DNA of 32,530 nt from Arenimonas metalli CF5-1. GTDB taxonomy: Bacteria; Pseudomonadota; Gammaproteobacteria; Xanthomonadales; Xanthomonadaceae. The position numbers and the translations under genes are program-made. This document shows positions 1 through 9,043 of this stretch, in pieces. Within the stretch, counting starts at the first letter, position 1, and every line of letters starts with the position of its first letter. The notes beneath the pieces were generated by a model. The model made no database searches. It saw only the letters and a program-made list of their open reading frames with translations, and was not told the origin of the DNA. The stretch is from positions 1 to 32,530 of the forward strand of contig NZ_AVCK01000030.1 of NCBI RefSeq assembly GCF_000747155.1. The letters are read 5' to 3'.

Positions 1-781
1 CGGCCGCGGCCTTGGCGGCGGCGTCGCGCTGCGCGGACTGGCTGGCCTCGCTTTCCCGGCGGGCCAAGGCCTCGCGTTCGGCTTCGGCGCGTTCGGCGGC
101 GCGCGCGGCGTAAGCGGACTGATGCCGGCGCCGCGCCTGGTCGCCGGTCTCCGGCGGCGGCGCGACGCGGGTGCCGCTCACGGTGATCGAGTCCAGCGTC
201 TCGCCTTCGTCCGCGGCGGCTTCCTCGGCCACCACGGGGGCGGCGGGGAAGGCATCGGCCAGGGCCTCGGCGGGCGCCGCTGCGCTCGGCGGCGGCGGGG
301 GTTCGGGCGCGGGCGGCGGCGGGGGAGGCGGCGGCAGCGGTGCCTGCCGCTCGCTGCGCATCTGCGCGGGCTGGGCCGGCGGCGGCGCCGGGGGCGGCGG
401 AGGCGCCAGCCGGGGTTCGGGAAGTTCGATGTCCATCCGCGGCGTCGATTCCGGCAGCGGACGATGGGCCGGGGACTGTTCGGCCTGCGGTGCTACGGTG
501 GGCGCCAGCGGCGGGCGCAGCTGCACGCCGATGCCGACCGCGAGCACGGCGGCCGCGGCGGTACCGATGGCCCAGGTCGGCAGCCACGGCAGGATCCGCT
601 TCGGCGCGCGCGCGCGCGGGCGCTCGCCGGGGGCGGCGGCGACCGCGTCGGTCGCCGCCGCCAGGATCGCGGCATCCAGCCGCGACGGCGGTTCCCCGGC
701 CGGCAGGGCGCGCAGGACCCGGGCCAGGGCGATCTCGTCGTCCTGGAGCGGCTGCTTGCGCGGGTCCTGCGGCTGGGTCAC
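1..781 (-). CDS. Single-pass membrane protein, probable anti-sigma factor (partial, cut by window edge)
   Basis: The frame is open from a GTG at 781-779, seven bases past the stop of the von Willebrand gene, to the window edge (260 codons visible; the C-terminus is missing). In order it shows a soluble N-terminus ending in a Leu-Asp-Ala-Ala-Ile-Leu-Ala-Ala-Ala stretch (residues about 1-65), one membrane segment around residues 72-90, a long Pro/Ala/Glu linker with polyproline runs, the motif LDSITVSGTRV (bases 164-196), and an Arg/Glu/Ala-rich probable coiled coil at the edge. A short cytoplasmic part followed by one membrane helix, in an operon led by an ECF sigma gene, is the usual layout of an anti-sigma factor. 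I see no zinc-binding HxxxCxxC motif, so that role is inferred from layout only. Its motif is shared with the upstream lipoprotein. Confidence 0.72.
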   Translation of the reverse strand, partial: MTQPQDPRKQPLQDDEIALARVLRALPAGEPPSRLDAAILAAATDAVAAAPGERPRARAPKRILPWLPTWAIGTAAAAVLAVGIGVQLRPPLAPTVAPQAEQSPAHRPLPESTPRMDIELPEPRLAPPPPPAPPPAQPAQMRSERQAPLPPPPPPPPAPEPPPPPSAAAPAEALADAFPAAPVVAEEAAADEGETLDSITVSGTRVAPPPETGDQARRRHQSAYAARAAERAEAEREALARRESEASQSAQRDAAAKAAA

Positions 782-788
782 GGGCGGT

Positions 789-2498
789 TCAATCCTGGCT
801 GATCGCGACGTCCGGGTCGCGGGCGGGGCTCAGGCTGCGCGCCTGCGCCAACAGTTGCAAGAACTCGCCGCGGTAGCCCCAGGCATCGTTGCCGCGGGCA
901 CCGCGCGCCAGCGCCTCCACCTGGTCCCAGGTGAAGCCGTTGCTGTGCCGGCCACCGCGCAGCAGGTCGGCGTAGGCGGCCACGGCGGCGGCGAAGCGCA
1001 GGTCTTCGCTGGCTTCCGTGCGCACGTCGCCGCGCGTCACCGGGCGCTCCATCAGCACGCTCTTGTCCTCGCCCGGCCGCTTGTAGCGCAGCTTGAGGAA
1101 GGCGAGCTCCGAGCCCTTCGGTCCCGCGGCGGCGGGCGCCGAATAGCGCAGCGGATCGCTGGACTCGCAGCCCATGCCGACCAGGCAGACTTCGTACAGC
1201 GCGGTCACGTCGTGGCCGGCGCCGATCTCGCCGGCGTCGACCTGGTCGTTGTTGAAGTCCCCGCGCGCCAGGGTGCGGTTCTCGTAGCCCACCAGGCGGT
1301 ATTCCGCGACCTGGGCCGGGTTGAATTCGACCTGGATCTTCACGTCGCTGGCGATGGTGAGCAGGGTCGAACCCATTTCCTCGACCAGGACCTTGCGGCC
1401 TTCCATCAGGTTGTCGATGTAGGCGTGGTTGCCGTTGCCCAGGTCTGCCAGCTTCTCGGCCAGCGCGTCGTTGTAGTTGCCCATGCCGAAGCCGAGCGTG
1501 GTGAGGGCGACGCCGGACTCGCGGCCGGTCTCCACCTTCGTCTCGAGCGCGCGCTGGTCGTAGATGCCGACGTTGAAGTCGCCGTCGGTGGCCAGCACGA
1601 TGCGGTTGACGCCGCCCTCGATGAAGGCCTGCTTCGCCATCGCGTAGGCGAGGTCGATGCCTTCGCCGCCGTTGGTGGAGCCGCCGGCCTCGAGCTGGCC
1701 CAGCGCGGCCAGGATCTCGCCGTGGCGGTCGCCCGGCGTCGGCGGCAGCACCAGCCCGGCGCTGCCGGCGTAGACCACGATCGAGACGCGGTCCTGCGCG
1801 CGCAGGCGCGGCACCAGCTGGCGGAAGCTTTCCTTGAGCAGCGGCAGCTTCTCGGGCGTGGACATCGAGCCCGAGGTGTCGATCAGGAACACCAGGTTCG
1901 ACGCGGGGATGTCCGCCGCGGCGACCTCGTAGCCCTGGATGCCGACCTGCATCAGCAGCTTCTTCGCGTGCCAGGGCGAGGGCGCCAGTTCGGTGCGCAC
2001 GCTGAAGGGCTGGCTGCGGTCGGACGGCGCGACGTAGCCGTAGTCGAAGTAGTTGATCATCTCCTCGACCCGCACCGCATCCTTGGGCGGCCGCTGGCCC
2101 TGGGCCAGCATGCGGCGCACGTTGCTGTAGCTGCCGGTGTCGACGTCGATGGAGAAGGTGGACACCGCGTTCTCGGCGGTGCGGACGATGCCGTTGTCCT
2201 CGAAGGCGGCGTAGTTCTCGGTGTTGGCCTCCGGCGGCGCGACCACCGGCGCAGGCATGCCCGCGTAGGCCGCGGCCGGGACGGGCGGCGCCGGGGGCGC
2301 CGGTGGCGCCATCACCATCATGCGGCGCGCTTCCGCCTCGCGCACGCGGGTGCCGGTGACGGTGATCGAATCGAGCGCAGCGGATTCCTGGGCCAGGACC
2401 TGTTCGGCCTGGGCCTTCTCGGTGCGGACCTGGTCGGACTTCTTGGCGCAGCCGGCGGCGACGGCAAGGGCGAGGCAGCTGATCATGAGCGGACGCAT
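789..2498 (-). CDS. Von Willebrand factor A domain lipoprotein (YfbK type)
   Basis: 569-residue exported protein. The ATG at 2498 is chosen because AGGAG lies seven bases upstream and a lipoprotein signal peptide starts there (hydrophobic stretch, then Ala-Ala-Gly-Cys with Cys17). A longer frame reaching the sigma gene exists but would bury the signal. Residues 42-52 are LDSITVTGTRV, followed by a Pro/Ala-rich linker. An N-terminal vWF-associated region precedes the VWA domain, whose MIDAS metal site DTSGS is at residues 207-211. The C-terminal part, about 385-560, matches the DUF3520 region of YfbK-like proteins. VWA domains bind partners through a divalent metal; the partner is unknown. It sits second in an operon behind an ECF sigma factor and ahead of a probable anti-sigma membrane protein, so an envelope-related regulated function is likely, but the substrate cannot be inferred. 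Confidence 0.9.
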   Translation of the reverse strand: MRPLMISCLALAVAAGCAKKSDQVRTEKAQAEQVLAQESAALDSITVTGTRVREAEARRMMVMAPPAPPAPPVPAAAYAGMPAPVVAPPEANTENYAAFEDNGIVRTAENAVSTFSIDVDTGSYSNVRRMLAQGQRPPKDAVRVEEMINYFDYGYVAPSDRSQPFSVRTELAPSPWHAKKLLMQVGIQGYEVAAADIPASNLVFLIDTSGSMSTPEKLPLLKESFRQLVPRLRAQDRVSIVVYAGSAGLVLPPTPGDRHGEILAALGQLEAGGSTNGGEGIDLAYAMAKQAFIEGGVNRIVLATDGDFNVGIYDQRALETKVETGRESGVALTTLGFGMGNYNDALAEKLADLGNGNHAYIDNLMEGRKVLVEEMGSTLLTIASDVKIQVEFNPAQVAEYRLVGYENRTLARGDFNNDQVDAGEIGAGHDVTALYEVCLVGMGCESSDPLRYSAPAAAGPKGSELAFLKLRYKRPGEDKSVLMERPVTRGDVRTEASEDLRFAAAVAAYADLLRGGRHSNGFTWDQVEALARGARGNDAWGYRGEFLQLLAQARSLSPARDPDVAISQD

Positions 2499-2563
2499 GG
2501 TGGAGCTCCTGTCTGGGGTGGCGCCGTCTTCAACGTGCCGCGGCGCGAAACGGGGTTGAGGGC

Positions 2564-3112
2564 TCATGGCCGCAGCCTCGCGCGCAGCTTGTCCATGGCG
2601 TAGCGCAGGCGCGACTTCACCGTTTCCCGGCCGACGCCGGTGATCTCGCCGATCTCCTCCAGGCTCAGCTCCTGCTCGAGCCGCAGCAGCACCACCTCGC
2701 GCTGGTCCTCGGGCAACTCCTCCAGCGCCAGCTGCAGGCGGCGGCGCTCCTCGAAGGCCGACAGGCTGCGCTCGGGGGAATCGGGGTCGGGCAGCCGCTC
2801 GGCCAGCTCGGTGGCGTCGCCGGGCGCGTCCGGGCGGTGCTGCTTCGCCCGCCAGTGGTCGGCGACCCGGTTGTGCGCGATCTGGTAGAGCCAGGTCGCG
2901 AACTTCGCCTCGGGGCGGTAGCGCTCCCGGGCCGTGATCACCCGCTGCCAGGTGTCCTGGAAGAACTCCTCGGCCAGGGCGGCATCCCGCAGCTGCCGGG
3001 TGAGGTGCCGGAACAGCGGTCCGCGGTGGCGGGCGTAGAGGGTCTGGAACGCCCCGACGTCGCCGGCCCCGTAGGCCAGCATCAGCGCTTCGTCGGTGGA
3101 CTCCTCCTGCAT
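2564..3112 (-). CDS. RNA polymerase ECF-type sigma factor
   Basis: 182-residue sigma-70 family protein of ECF size. Region 2 runs from about residue 10 to 85, with the 2.4-like stretch FATWLYQIAHNRVADHWR. Region 4 is about 120-180 and ends in a helix-turn-helix with LSLEEIGEITGVGRETVKSRL. An Asp/Pro-rich linker joins them. The ATG at 3112 is preferred over an in-frame start at 3211, since the latter would overlap the divergent cyclase gene at 3202 and the extra residues look unlike sigma sequence. It is first in an operon with the VWA lipoprotein and the probable anti-sigma protein, so autoregulation is likely. No good Shine-Dalgarno is seen, while a TACGCT box lies seven bases before the ATG, which may mean a leaderless message. 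Confidence 0.92.
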   Translation of the reverse strand: MQEESTDEALMLAYGAGDVGAFQTLYARHRGPLFRHLTRQLRDAALAEEFFQDTWQRVITARERYRPEAKFATWLYQIAHNRVADHWRAKQHRPDAPGDATELAERLPDPDSPERSLSAFEERRRLQLALEELPEDQREVVLLRLEQELSLEEIGEITGVGRETVKSRLRYAMDKLRARLRP

Positions 3113-3119
3113 GCCGGGA

Positions 3120-3125
3120 AGCGTA
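3120..3125 (-). promoter_or_regulatory. Candidate -10 box for the ECF sigma operon
   Basis: Read on the minus strand, TACGCT ends seven bases before the sigma factor ATG. It fits the TAnnnT form of a -10 element. A start site at the usual distance would fall on or beside the ATG. No clear -35 is seen. Confidence 0.3.
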
Positions 3126-3189
3126 CGGGCTTTCGCCGGGCGCGAGAAGCTGGCCAGCCGGCGCTCACGTTGGCGGGCCGGGCCGGGTC

Positions 3190-3195
3190 TACACT
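3190..3195 (+). promoter_or_regulatory. Candidate -10 box for the diguanylate cyclase gene
   Basis: TACACT ends six bases before the ATG at 3202. The gene lacks a Shine-Dalgarno, so a leaderless transcript is possible. It mirrors the TACGCT box of the divergent sigma gene. Confidence 0.35.
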
Positions 3196-3201
3196 GGCGC
3201 C

Positions 3202-4644
3202 ATGGCGCCACGCCTCTTCCACGACCCCGACGACGGCAGTGGGCCCGAAGGGCCCCGGGGCGGCTGGCTGTTGCCGGGTTCGCACTGGTGGGCGGCGCTG
3301 GCGGTGCTGGCGCTGGGCCTGTATTTCAGCTTCAACACGCTGCAGACCGAGCGCGGCCGCGACCTGAGCCGGCGGCAGGCGGAAGTGCAGGCCGACCTGT
3401 CCGATTTCCGCGCGCGCCTCGAGACCGACCTCTACGCCAGCGTGGCCCTGGTGCGCGGCCTGGCGGTGCAGGTGTTGTTGAACGAAGGCATCACCGATGC
3501 CGAGTTCCAGGCCATCGCCGAGGAGCTGCTGCGCGGCCAGCCCCACATCAACAACCTCTCGCTGGCACCGGGCTTCGTGCTCACCGACATCTACCCGCTG
3601 GCCGGCAACGAGGCCGCGCTGGGGCTGGACCTGCTGGCGGACCCGGTGCAGAAGCACGCCGTGTTCCAGGCCATCCGGCTCGACGAGCCGGTGCTGGGCG
3701 GGCCCTTCGAAGCCGTGCAGGGCGGCACCGTGCTGGCCGTGCGGATCCCGCTCTGGGTGGACGTGGACGGCGTGCCCCGGCTCTGGGGTGCCGTGAGCAT
3801 GACCCTGGACCACGAGCGCATGCTGCGGCGCGCCGGCATCGGCAAGCTCGAGAAGTCGCTGCAGCTTTCGATCATCGGCCGCGATGCGCTGGGGCCGGGC
3901 GGCGAGCCGATCCGCGGCGAGCGCATCCCCGTCGCCGCCAACGCGGTGAAGGTGCCGGTGTTCCTGCCCGGCGGCAGCTGGCTGCTCTCGGCGGTGCCGC
4001 GCGAGGGCTGGCATGAGCCGGGCACCTGGCTGTCGCCCTTGTTCCTGGTGCGCCTCGGGCTGAGCCTGCTGGCCTCGCTGGCGATCGCGCGCATCCTGCA
4101 CGACCGCCGCCGCATCAAGCACCTCGCCGGCGTGGACGCGCTGACCCGGCTGCCGAACCGGCGCTGGGCGCTGCGCCACCTCGACCGCATGATCGCCCGC
4201 GGCCAGCGCGGCGGCCCCGGCTTCGCGCTGATGTCGCTCGACCTCGACGGCTTCAAGCCGGTGAATGACACCCACGGCCACGCCGCCGGCGATCGCCTGC
4301 TGTCCGAACTGGCGCGGCGCCTTGCCGACGCCGTGCGGCCCGGCGACATGGTCGCGCGCATGGGCGGCGATGAATTCCTGGTGCTGGTGACGATGCCGCC
4401 CGGCACCGACGACGACTGGGTGCAGGCGATGGCGGCGCGGCTGCGCGAGGCGATCCGGCAGCCGGTGCCCATCGGCGACCACTGGATGATGGTGGGCACC
4501 AGCATCGGCATCGCCCGCTTCCCCGCCGATGGCAGCCGCGCCGAGGTGCTGCTGCACCTGGCCGATGCGGCGATGTATCGCGCCAAGCAGGGTGGCGGCC
4601 CGGGCATCGCCTTCCACGCACCGGCGCTGGCGCCGGCGGACTGA
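3202..4644 (+). CDS. Membrane CHASE-domain diguanylate cyclase
   Basis: 480-residue inner-membrane protein predicted to make cyclic di-GMP from two GTP. A first membrane helix lies at about residues 28-47. It is followed by a periplasmic CHASE-type sensor domain of about 200 residues, a second membrane helix near 275-297, and a cytoplasmic GGDEF domain from about 310. The active-site motif is an intact GGDEF at residues 388-392. The sequence RPGD at 379-382, five residues upstream, is the classic RxxD inhibitory site, so product feedback is expected. No EAL domain is present. The ligand of the CHASE domain cannot be read from sequence. It starts divergently from the ECF sigma gene, and its stop directly abuts that of xseA on the other strand. 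It may supply c-di-GMP to receptors such as FimX encoded further along, but that link is inference. Confidence 0.93.
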   Translation: MAPRLFHDPDDGSGPEGPRGGWLLPGSHWWAALAVLALGLYFSFNTLQTERGRDLSRRQAEVQADLSDFRARLETDLYASVALVRGLAVQVLLNEGITDAEFQAIAEELLRGQPHINNLSLAPGFVLTDIYPLAGNEAALGLDLLADPVQKHAVFQAIRLDEPVLGGPFEAVQGGTVLAVRIPLWVDVDGVPRLWGAVSMTLDHERMLRRAGIGKLEKSLQLSIIGRDALGPGGEPIRGERIPVAANAVKVPVFLPGGSWLLSAVPREGWHEPGTWLSPLFLVRLGLSLLASLAIARILHDRRRIKHLAGVDALTRLPNRRWALRHLDRMIARGQRGGPGFALMSLDLDGFKPVNDTHGHAAGDRLLSELARRLADAVRPGDMVARMGGDEFLVLVTMPPGTDDDWVQAMAARLREAIRQPVPIGDHWMMVGTSIGIARFPADGSRAEVLLHLADAAMYRAKQGGGPGIAFHAPALAPAD

Positions 4645-5994
4645 TCAGTCCGGATCGGGTTCGACCCGCAGCCGCAGGCGACCCTCGGCCAGCCGGGCCT
4701 CGAGCGCATCGCCGGCGCGCACCTGGTCGGCGCGCCGAACCACCGGCCCGCCATCGCCCTCGCGCAGGATGCTGTAGCCGCGCGCCAGCGTGGCCAGCGG
4801 GCTGACGCTGGCGAGGGCGCGGGCCAGGCCGGCCAGGCGCAGGCGGCGCGGCGGCAGCAGCCGGTCGGGCGCGTTCGCGAGCGCCTGGCCGAGCAGCTGC
4901 AGGCGGTGGCGCTGCTCCTGCAGGCGCCGGCGCGGGTGCTGCTGGTCCAGGCGCCGCAACAGGCGGGCGGCGCGTTCGGCGCGGGCGGACAGCGCCTGCG
5001 CCACGGCCAGGTCCAGGCGATGCTGCAGCTTCGCCAGCCGGCCGCGGCCGCGCTCGAGCCGCAGCTGCGGGCGCAGCGCCTGCAGCTTCAGGAAGGCCTG
5101 GTCGGCGCGCTGGGCGCGGGCCGCGTTCATGCGGGCGAGCAGCGCCTGCAGCTGGCGGTGGCGCTGCGCCAGCCGCGCCTGCAGTTCGCCCTGCTCGGGC
5201 ACCAGCAGCTCGGCCGCGGCCGAGGGCGTGGGCGCGCGCAGGTCGGCGGCGAAGTCGCTGAGGCTGGTGTCGATCTCGTGGCCCACGGCCGAGACCACCG
5301 GCACCGGCGAGGCCGCGATCGCGCGCGCCAGGGCTTCGTCGTTGAAGGCCCAGAGATCCTCGAGCGAGCCGCCGCCGCGGGTGAGCAGCAGCACGTCGTA
5401 GCGGCCCGAGCCGGCGGCGCGGCGCAGCATGTCCAGGATCTGCGCGGCGGCGCCGTCGCCCTGCACCGGCACCGGCAGCACGTCCACGGGCAGCAGCGGG
5501 AAGCGCCGGCCCAGCACGCTGAGCACGTCGCGCACCGCAGCGCCGCGCGGCGAGGTGATCACGCCGAGGCGGCGGGGGAAAGCGGGCAGGGGGCGCTTGC
5601 GGGCGGCCTCGAACAGCCCCTCGGCGGCCAGCCTGGCCTTGAGCTGCTCGAAGGCCCGGCGCAGGGCGCCTTCGCCGGCCTCTTCCATGTGGTCGAGCAC
5701 CAGCTGGTAGTCGCCGCGCGCTTCGTACAGCGTCAGGCGGCCCCTCGCCAGCACCTGCAGGCCGTCGCGCGGCGCGAACCGCAGCGCCTGCGCCTTGGGC
5801 TTGAACAGCGCGCAGCGGACCTGGGCCCGTTCGTCTTTCAGCGTGAAATAGGCGTGGCCGGAGGCCGGGCGGGAGAAATTGCTGATCTCGCCCTCGACCC
5901 AGACCTGCGGGAAGCTGCCCTCGAGCAGGTCGCGCGCCAGCGCATTGAGCTGGGACGGGCGCAGGACCTGGCGTTCGCGGGCAAGTGAAGACAT
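4645..5994 (-). CDS. xseA: Exodeoxyribonuclease VII large subunit
   Basis: 449 residues, the usual size for XseA, the catalytic subunit of the nuclease that degrades single-stranded DNA to short oligonucleotides together with XseB. The N-terminal OB-fold (about residues 10-110) contains [24 protein letters not shown], typical of the family. The central catalytic domain has [13 protein letters not shown] and the conserved stretches [16 protein letters not shown] and [18 protein letters not shown]. The C-terminus is the long Arg/Gln/Leu-rich coiled coil expected for binding the small subunits. The ATG at 5994 is preferred over an upstream GTG at 6042 because family homology starts just after it. 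No clear Shine-Dalgarno is seen. xseB is not in the window. The gene faces the cyclase with no bases between their stops. Confidence 0.96.
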   Translation of the reverse strand: MSSLARERQVLRPSQLNALARDLLEGSFPQVWVEGEISNFSRPASGHAYFTLKDERAQVRCALFKPKAQALRFAPRDGLQVLARGRLTLYEARGDYQLVLDHMEEAGEGALRRAFEQLKARLAAEGLFEAARKRPLPAFPRRLGVITSPRGAAVRDVLSVLGRRFPLLPVDVLPVPVQGDGAAAQILDMLRRAAGSGRYDVLLLTRGGGSLEDLWAFNDEALARAIAASPVPVVSAVGHEIDTSLSDFAADLRAPTPSAAAELLVPEQGELQARLAQRHRQLQALLARMNAARAQRADQAFLKLQALRPQLRLERGRGRLAKLQHRLDLAVAQALSARAERAARLLRRLDQQHPRRRLQEQRHRLQLLGQALANAPDRLLPPRRLRLAGLARALASVSPLATLARGYSILREGDGGPVVRRADQVRAGDALEARLAEGRLRLRVEPDPD

Positions 5995-6071
5995 GGCGGG
6001 CGGGCGGGACGGCCGGACAGGATACCCCGGGGCGTTCGTCACCGGGGTAGGGCGCGGGCACCGGCCCGGTC

Positions 6072-6077
6072 TAAACT
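6072..6077 (+). promoter_or_regulatory. Candidate -10 box upstream of the PilZ-like gene and ispG
   Basis: TAAACT (four of six matches to TATAAT) lies 22 bases before the ATG at 6100. An AGGA ribosome site follows at 6090-6093. A similar TCTAnACTG context precedes the cyclase gene. No convincing -35 is visible in this GC-rich stretch. Confidence 0.3.
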
Positions 6078-6099
6078 GTGGCGGCCACGAGGATCCCCC

Positions 6100-7737
6100 A
6101 TGAGCGATAGCTACAAGCGGCTTTGCGAAGGCCTGCCGGCCGCCACCGGCGGTGCCGGCTTCGCGACCGAACCCCGCAAGGTCAAGGCCTGGGTCGCGGC
6201 GCTGCCGCGCGCCAACGCCCAGGCCACCGAACAGGAGCTGGCGCGCGCGCTGGCCAGCCTCGCCTCGCAGCGGCTCGAAGGCGGCGCCCGCCTGGGTGCG
6301 CTGGAGGAATTGCGCGCCGCGGCGATCGAATCGATCACCCTGCTAGAACGCCAGTTCAACACCAGCCCGCTGCCGCTGCCGCCGGACAAGGCGCGCGCGG
6401 CCGCGGTGGCGGAGTCCTTCCACGTACTGCTGGCGCATGCGTATCGCGGGGCGGCGGCCGACCTGTGCGCGCCGGCCGGCAGCGTGCCCTTCCTGCGCGG
6501 CGGCGCGGTGCTGACGGCGCTCGAGCGCGCAGCCTGGCACTACGCGCGCGCGCTGGCCATGGCCTGGCGCGTGTATCGCCCGGCGTCCGCCGGCGTGTGG
6601 CAGGGCCTGCATCGCGTGCACCGCTTCGCGGCCCAGCTCAAGCTCGACCGCAAGGCCACCGAGGACAAGCTCGCCGGCGGCAATTTCGACGTCAACACGC
6701 TGTACGTGCAGGCGCTGCTGCTGGCGGCGGTGAATCCCTACGCCTTCGGCCAGGCCGAGCAGGACAGCCTGTGGCCGATCGCGCGCGCGTTCACCGCGCG
6801 CTGCGGCCTGGTCGAACAGGCGCCCGACGGGCTGGCGCCGGTCGTGCCGGACGACGCCGACCGCGGCCCGGGCACCGGCGCCGGCGAGGAATCGCATTCG
6901 CTGTGGCTCGACCTGCGCGCCTTCGCCGACGAAGTCGAGCGCGCGCTGTCGCGGGTGCGCGACGGCCAGTCCGAGATCGTGCCGGCCGCGGGCCCGGGCT
7001 TCCGCGTCGGCAACGACCTGCTGATCCGCCTGCGCCGCGCCTTCGGCCAGATCGCCGCGCGCGGTCTGGTGCGCTTGCCGGCCGGGCATCGCCTGGACAC
7101 CGTGCTGGGCCTGAGCGGCCTGCACTATTTCCTCGCCGGCCAGCGCGATTTCGACACCTTCATGAAGCAGTCGGCGCAGGGCACCGTGCACGTGATCGCC
7201 GGTGCGGCCTGGACCCAGGGCGCGGCCAGCATGACCAAGGTGCCGCGCTTTACCGGCAAGGTGCTCGACCAGAGCCTGGGCGGCTACCGCATGGCCTGGG
7301 CCAGCGCCGAGCAGGCGCGCGCCCGCGTGGGCGAACTGGTCGGCCTGAACTTCGGCGACGAAGGCGAGGAGCAGGCCTGGATGGTCGGCGTGATGCGCTG
7401 GCTGCGCTACGAGGACGACGGCAGCCTGTCGGCCGGCGTCGAGCTGCTGTCGCGGCGTTCGAGCGCGGTAGCGCTGCGCGTGGTCAGCGCCGACGGCGGC
7501 AATCGCCAGGTGAACCGTGCGATCGAGGTGTTCCCGATCGACGGCACGCCGGGCCGCTGTTTCGTCGCCAATGCGGTGATCGAATCGGGCAGCCGGGTCG
7601 AGGTGATCCACGACCTTTCCAGCCATTTCCCCGAGCTCGCGCCGCGCGGCGCCGACCTGCTGCCCGACGTGGAGGTGCTGCTCAACGCCGGCGACTACGT
7701 GCTGCTGGGCGAACGCCAGCCGGAGGCGACGGCATGA
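6100..7737 (+). CDS. PilZ-like c-di-GMP-associated protein (FimW-like / 'molecular chaperone' annotation family)
   Basis: 545-residue cytoplasmic protein with no signal peptide or membrane segment. The N-terminal 330 residues are helical and carry marks of a proteobacterial family often labelled only 'molecular chaperone': [13 protein letters not shown] near residue 28, a LLERQF stretch, and [14 protein letters not shown]. The C-terminal 170 residues resemble a PilZ domain: DQSLGG at 390-395 matches the DxSxxG half of the c-di-GMP site, but I see no clear RxxxR arm before it. To my recollection, Pseudomonas FimW, a c-di-GMP effector for surface attachment, belongs to this kind of family; that equivalence is uncertain. 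AGGA ends seven bases before the ATG. Its stop overlaps the ispG start (ATGA), so the two are translationally coupled although no metabolic link is obvious. Confidence 0.75.
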   Translation: MSDSYKRLCEGLPAATGGAGFATEPRKVKAWVAALPRANAQATEQELARALASLASQRLEGGARLGALEELRAAAIESITLLERQFNTSPLPLPPDKARAAAVAESFHVLLAHAYRGAAADLCAPAGSVPFLRGGAVLTALERAAWHYARALAMAWRVYRPASAGVWQGLHRVHRFAAQLKLDRKATEDKLAGGNFDVNTLYVQALLLAAVNPYAFGQAEQDSLWPIARAFTARCGLVEQAPDGLAPVVPDDADRGPGTGAGEESHSLWLDLRAFADEVERALSRVRDGQSEIVPAAGPGFRVGNDLLIRLRRAFGQIAARGLVRLPAGHRLDTVLGLSGLHYFLAGQRDFDTFMKQSAQGTVHVIAGAAWTQGAASMTKVPRFTGKVLDQSLGGYRMAWASAEQARARVGELVGLNFGDEGEEQAWMVGVMRWLRYEDDGSLSAGVELLSRRSSAVALRVVSADGGNRQVNRAIEVFPIDGTPGRCFVANAVIESGSRVEVIHDLSSHFPELAPRGADLLPDVEVLLNAGDYVLLGERQPEATA

Positions 7738-8963
7738 GCGAGGCCCGTTCGCAGCCGCGCCGCGATACCCGCGGCGTCGAGGTCGGCAAGGTCCGCATCG
7801 GCGGCGGCGCCCCGGTGGTGGTGCAGTCGATGACCAACACGGATACCGCCGACATCAATGCCACCGTCAAGCAGGTGGCCGAACTCTGGCGCGCCGGCTC
7901 CGAGCTGGTGCGGGTGACGGTGAACAACCCCGAGTCCGCCGCCGCGGTGCCGCGCATCCGCGACAAGCTCGACATGATGAACGTGCCGGTGCCGATCGTC
8001 GGCGACTTCCACTACAACGGCGACCGCCTGCTGGCGGCCGAGCCGGCCTGCGCCGAGGCGCTGGCCAAGTACCGCATCAACCCGGGCAACGTCGGCTTCG
8101 GCAAGAAGAAGGACACCCAGTTCGCGGCCATCGTCGAGAAGGCGATCGAGTTCGGCAAGCCAGTGCGCATCGGCGTGAACTGGGGCTCGCTGGACCAGGC
8201 GCTGTCGGCGCGGCTGATGGACGAGAACGCCGCCCGCGCCCAGCCCTGGGACGCCGCCCGCGTGCTGCGCGAGGCGCTGGTGGTGTCGGCGCTGGAATCG
8301 GCCGAGCGCGCGGTCGAGATCGGCCTCGCGCGCGAGCGCATCGTGCTCTCGGCCAAGGTCAGCGGCGTGCAGGAGCTGATCGCCGTGTATCGCGACCTGG
8401 CCGCGCGCTCCGATTTCCCGCTGCACCTGGGCCTGACCGAGGCCGGCATGGGCAGCAAGGGCATCGTCGCCTCGGCGGCGGCGCTGGCGGTGCTGATGCA
8501 GGAAGGCATCGGCGACACCATCCGCATCTCGCTGACGCCCGAGCCCGGCGCGCCGCGCGCGCTGGAGGTGCAGGTGGCGCAGGAGCTGCTGCAGACGATG
8601 GGCCTGCGCGCGTTCACCCCGCTGGTCACCGCCTGCCCGGGCTGCGGCCGCACCACCTCGGAGTTCTTCCAGGTGCTGGCGCAGAAGGTGCAGGAGCACG
8701 TGCGCGGCCAGATGCCGGTGTGGAAGCTCAAGTACCCGGGCGTCGAGAACCTGTCGCTGGCGGTGATGGGCTGCGTGGTGAACGGCCCGGGCGAGTCCCG
8801 GCACGCCGACATCGGCATCTCGCTGCCGGGCACCGGCGAGGCGCCCTCGGCGCCCGTGTTCATCGACGGCGAGAAGGCCATGACGCTGCGCGGCGAGAAC
8901 ATCGCCGACGACTTCGTGGGCGTCATCGACGACTACGTGGCCCGGCGCTACGGCGGGGCCTGA
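7734..8963 (+). CDS. ispG: 4-hydroxy-3-methylbut-2-en-1-yl diphosphate synthase (flavodoxin)
   Basis: 409-residue IspG (GcpE), which reduces methylerythritol cyclodiphosphate to HMBPP in the non-mevalonate isoprenoid pathway. The N-terminal TIM-barrel begins with an Arg-rich start and [13 protein letters not shown]. The C-terminal [4Fe-4S] domain has CPGC (Cys301 and Cys304) and a third ligand in [10 protein letters not shown] (Cys347), with the catalytic Glu354 in NGPGE. The gap between the second and third cysteine (43 residues) is longer than the roughly 32 of E. coli, and I read it as a lineage-specific insert. The start ATG overlaps the preceding stop by four bases, arguing for co-translation with the PilZ-like gene. 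In many gammaproteobacteria ispG follows a helix-turn-helix gene (rodZ) instead, so this neighbourhood is different. Confidence 0.98.
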   Translation: MSEARSQPRRDTRGVEVGKVRIGGGAPVVVQSMTNTDTADINATVKQVAELWRAGSELVRVTVNNPESAAAVPRIRDKLDMMNVPVPIVGDFHYNGDRLLAAEPACAEALAKYRINPGNVGFGKKKDTQFAAIVEKAIEFGKPVRIGVNWGSLDQALSARLMDENAARAQPWDAARVLREALVVSALESAERAVEIGLARERIVLSAKVSGVQELIAVYRDLAARSDFPLHLGLTEAGMGSKGIVASAAALAVLMQEGIGDTIRISLTPEPGAPRALEVQVAQELLQTMGLRAFTPLVTACPGCGRTTSEFFQVLAQKVQEHVRGQMPVWKLKYPGVENLSLAVMGCVVNGPGESRHADIGISLPGTGEAPSAPVFIDGEKAMTLRGENIADDFVGVIDDYVARRYGGA

Positions 8964-9043
8964 CCGGGGCCCGGCGGACCCGTGGACGGCCGCCGGGGCA
9001 AGCGTGAGAATGGCGGGGCATCCAACCAGACAGGGGAACCACG

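Noticed and set aside
171-2603. Long open plus-strand frame opposite the VWA and sigma genes
   Set aside because: Composition-driven shadow in GC-rich DNA; the minus strand carries clear domains, start sites and gene overlaps.
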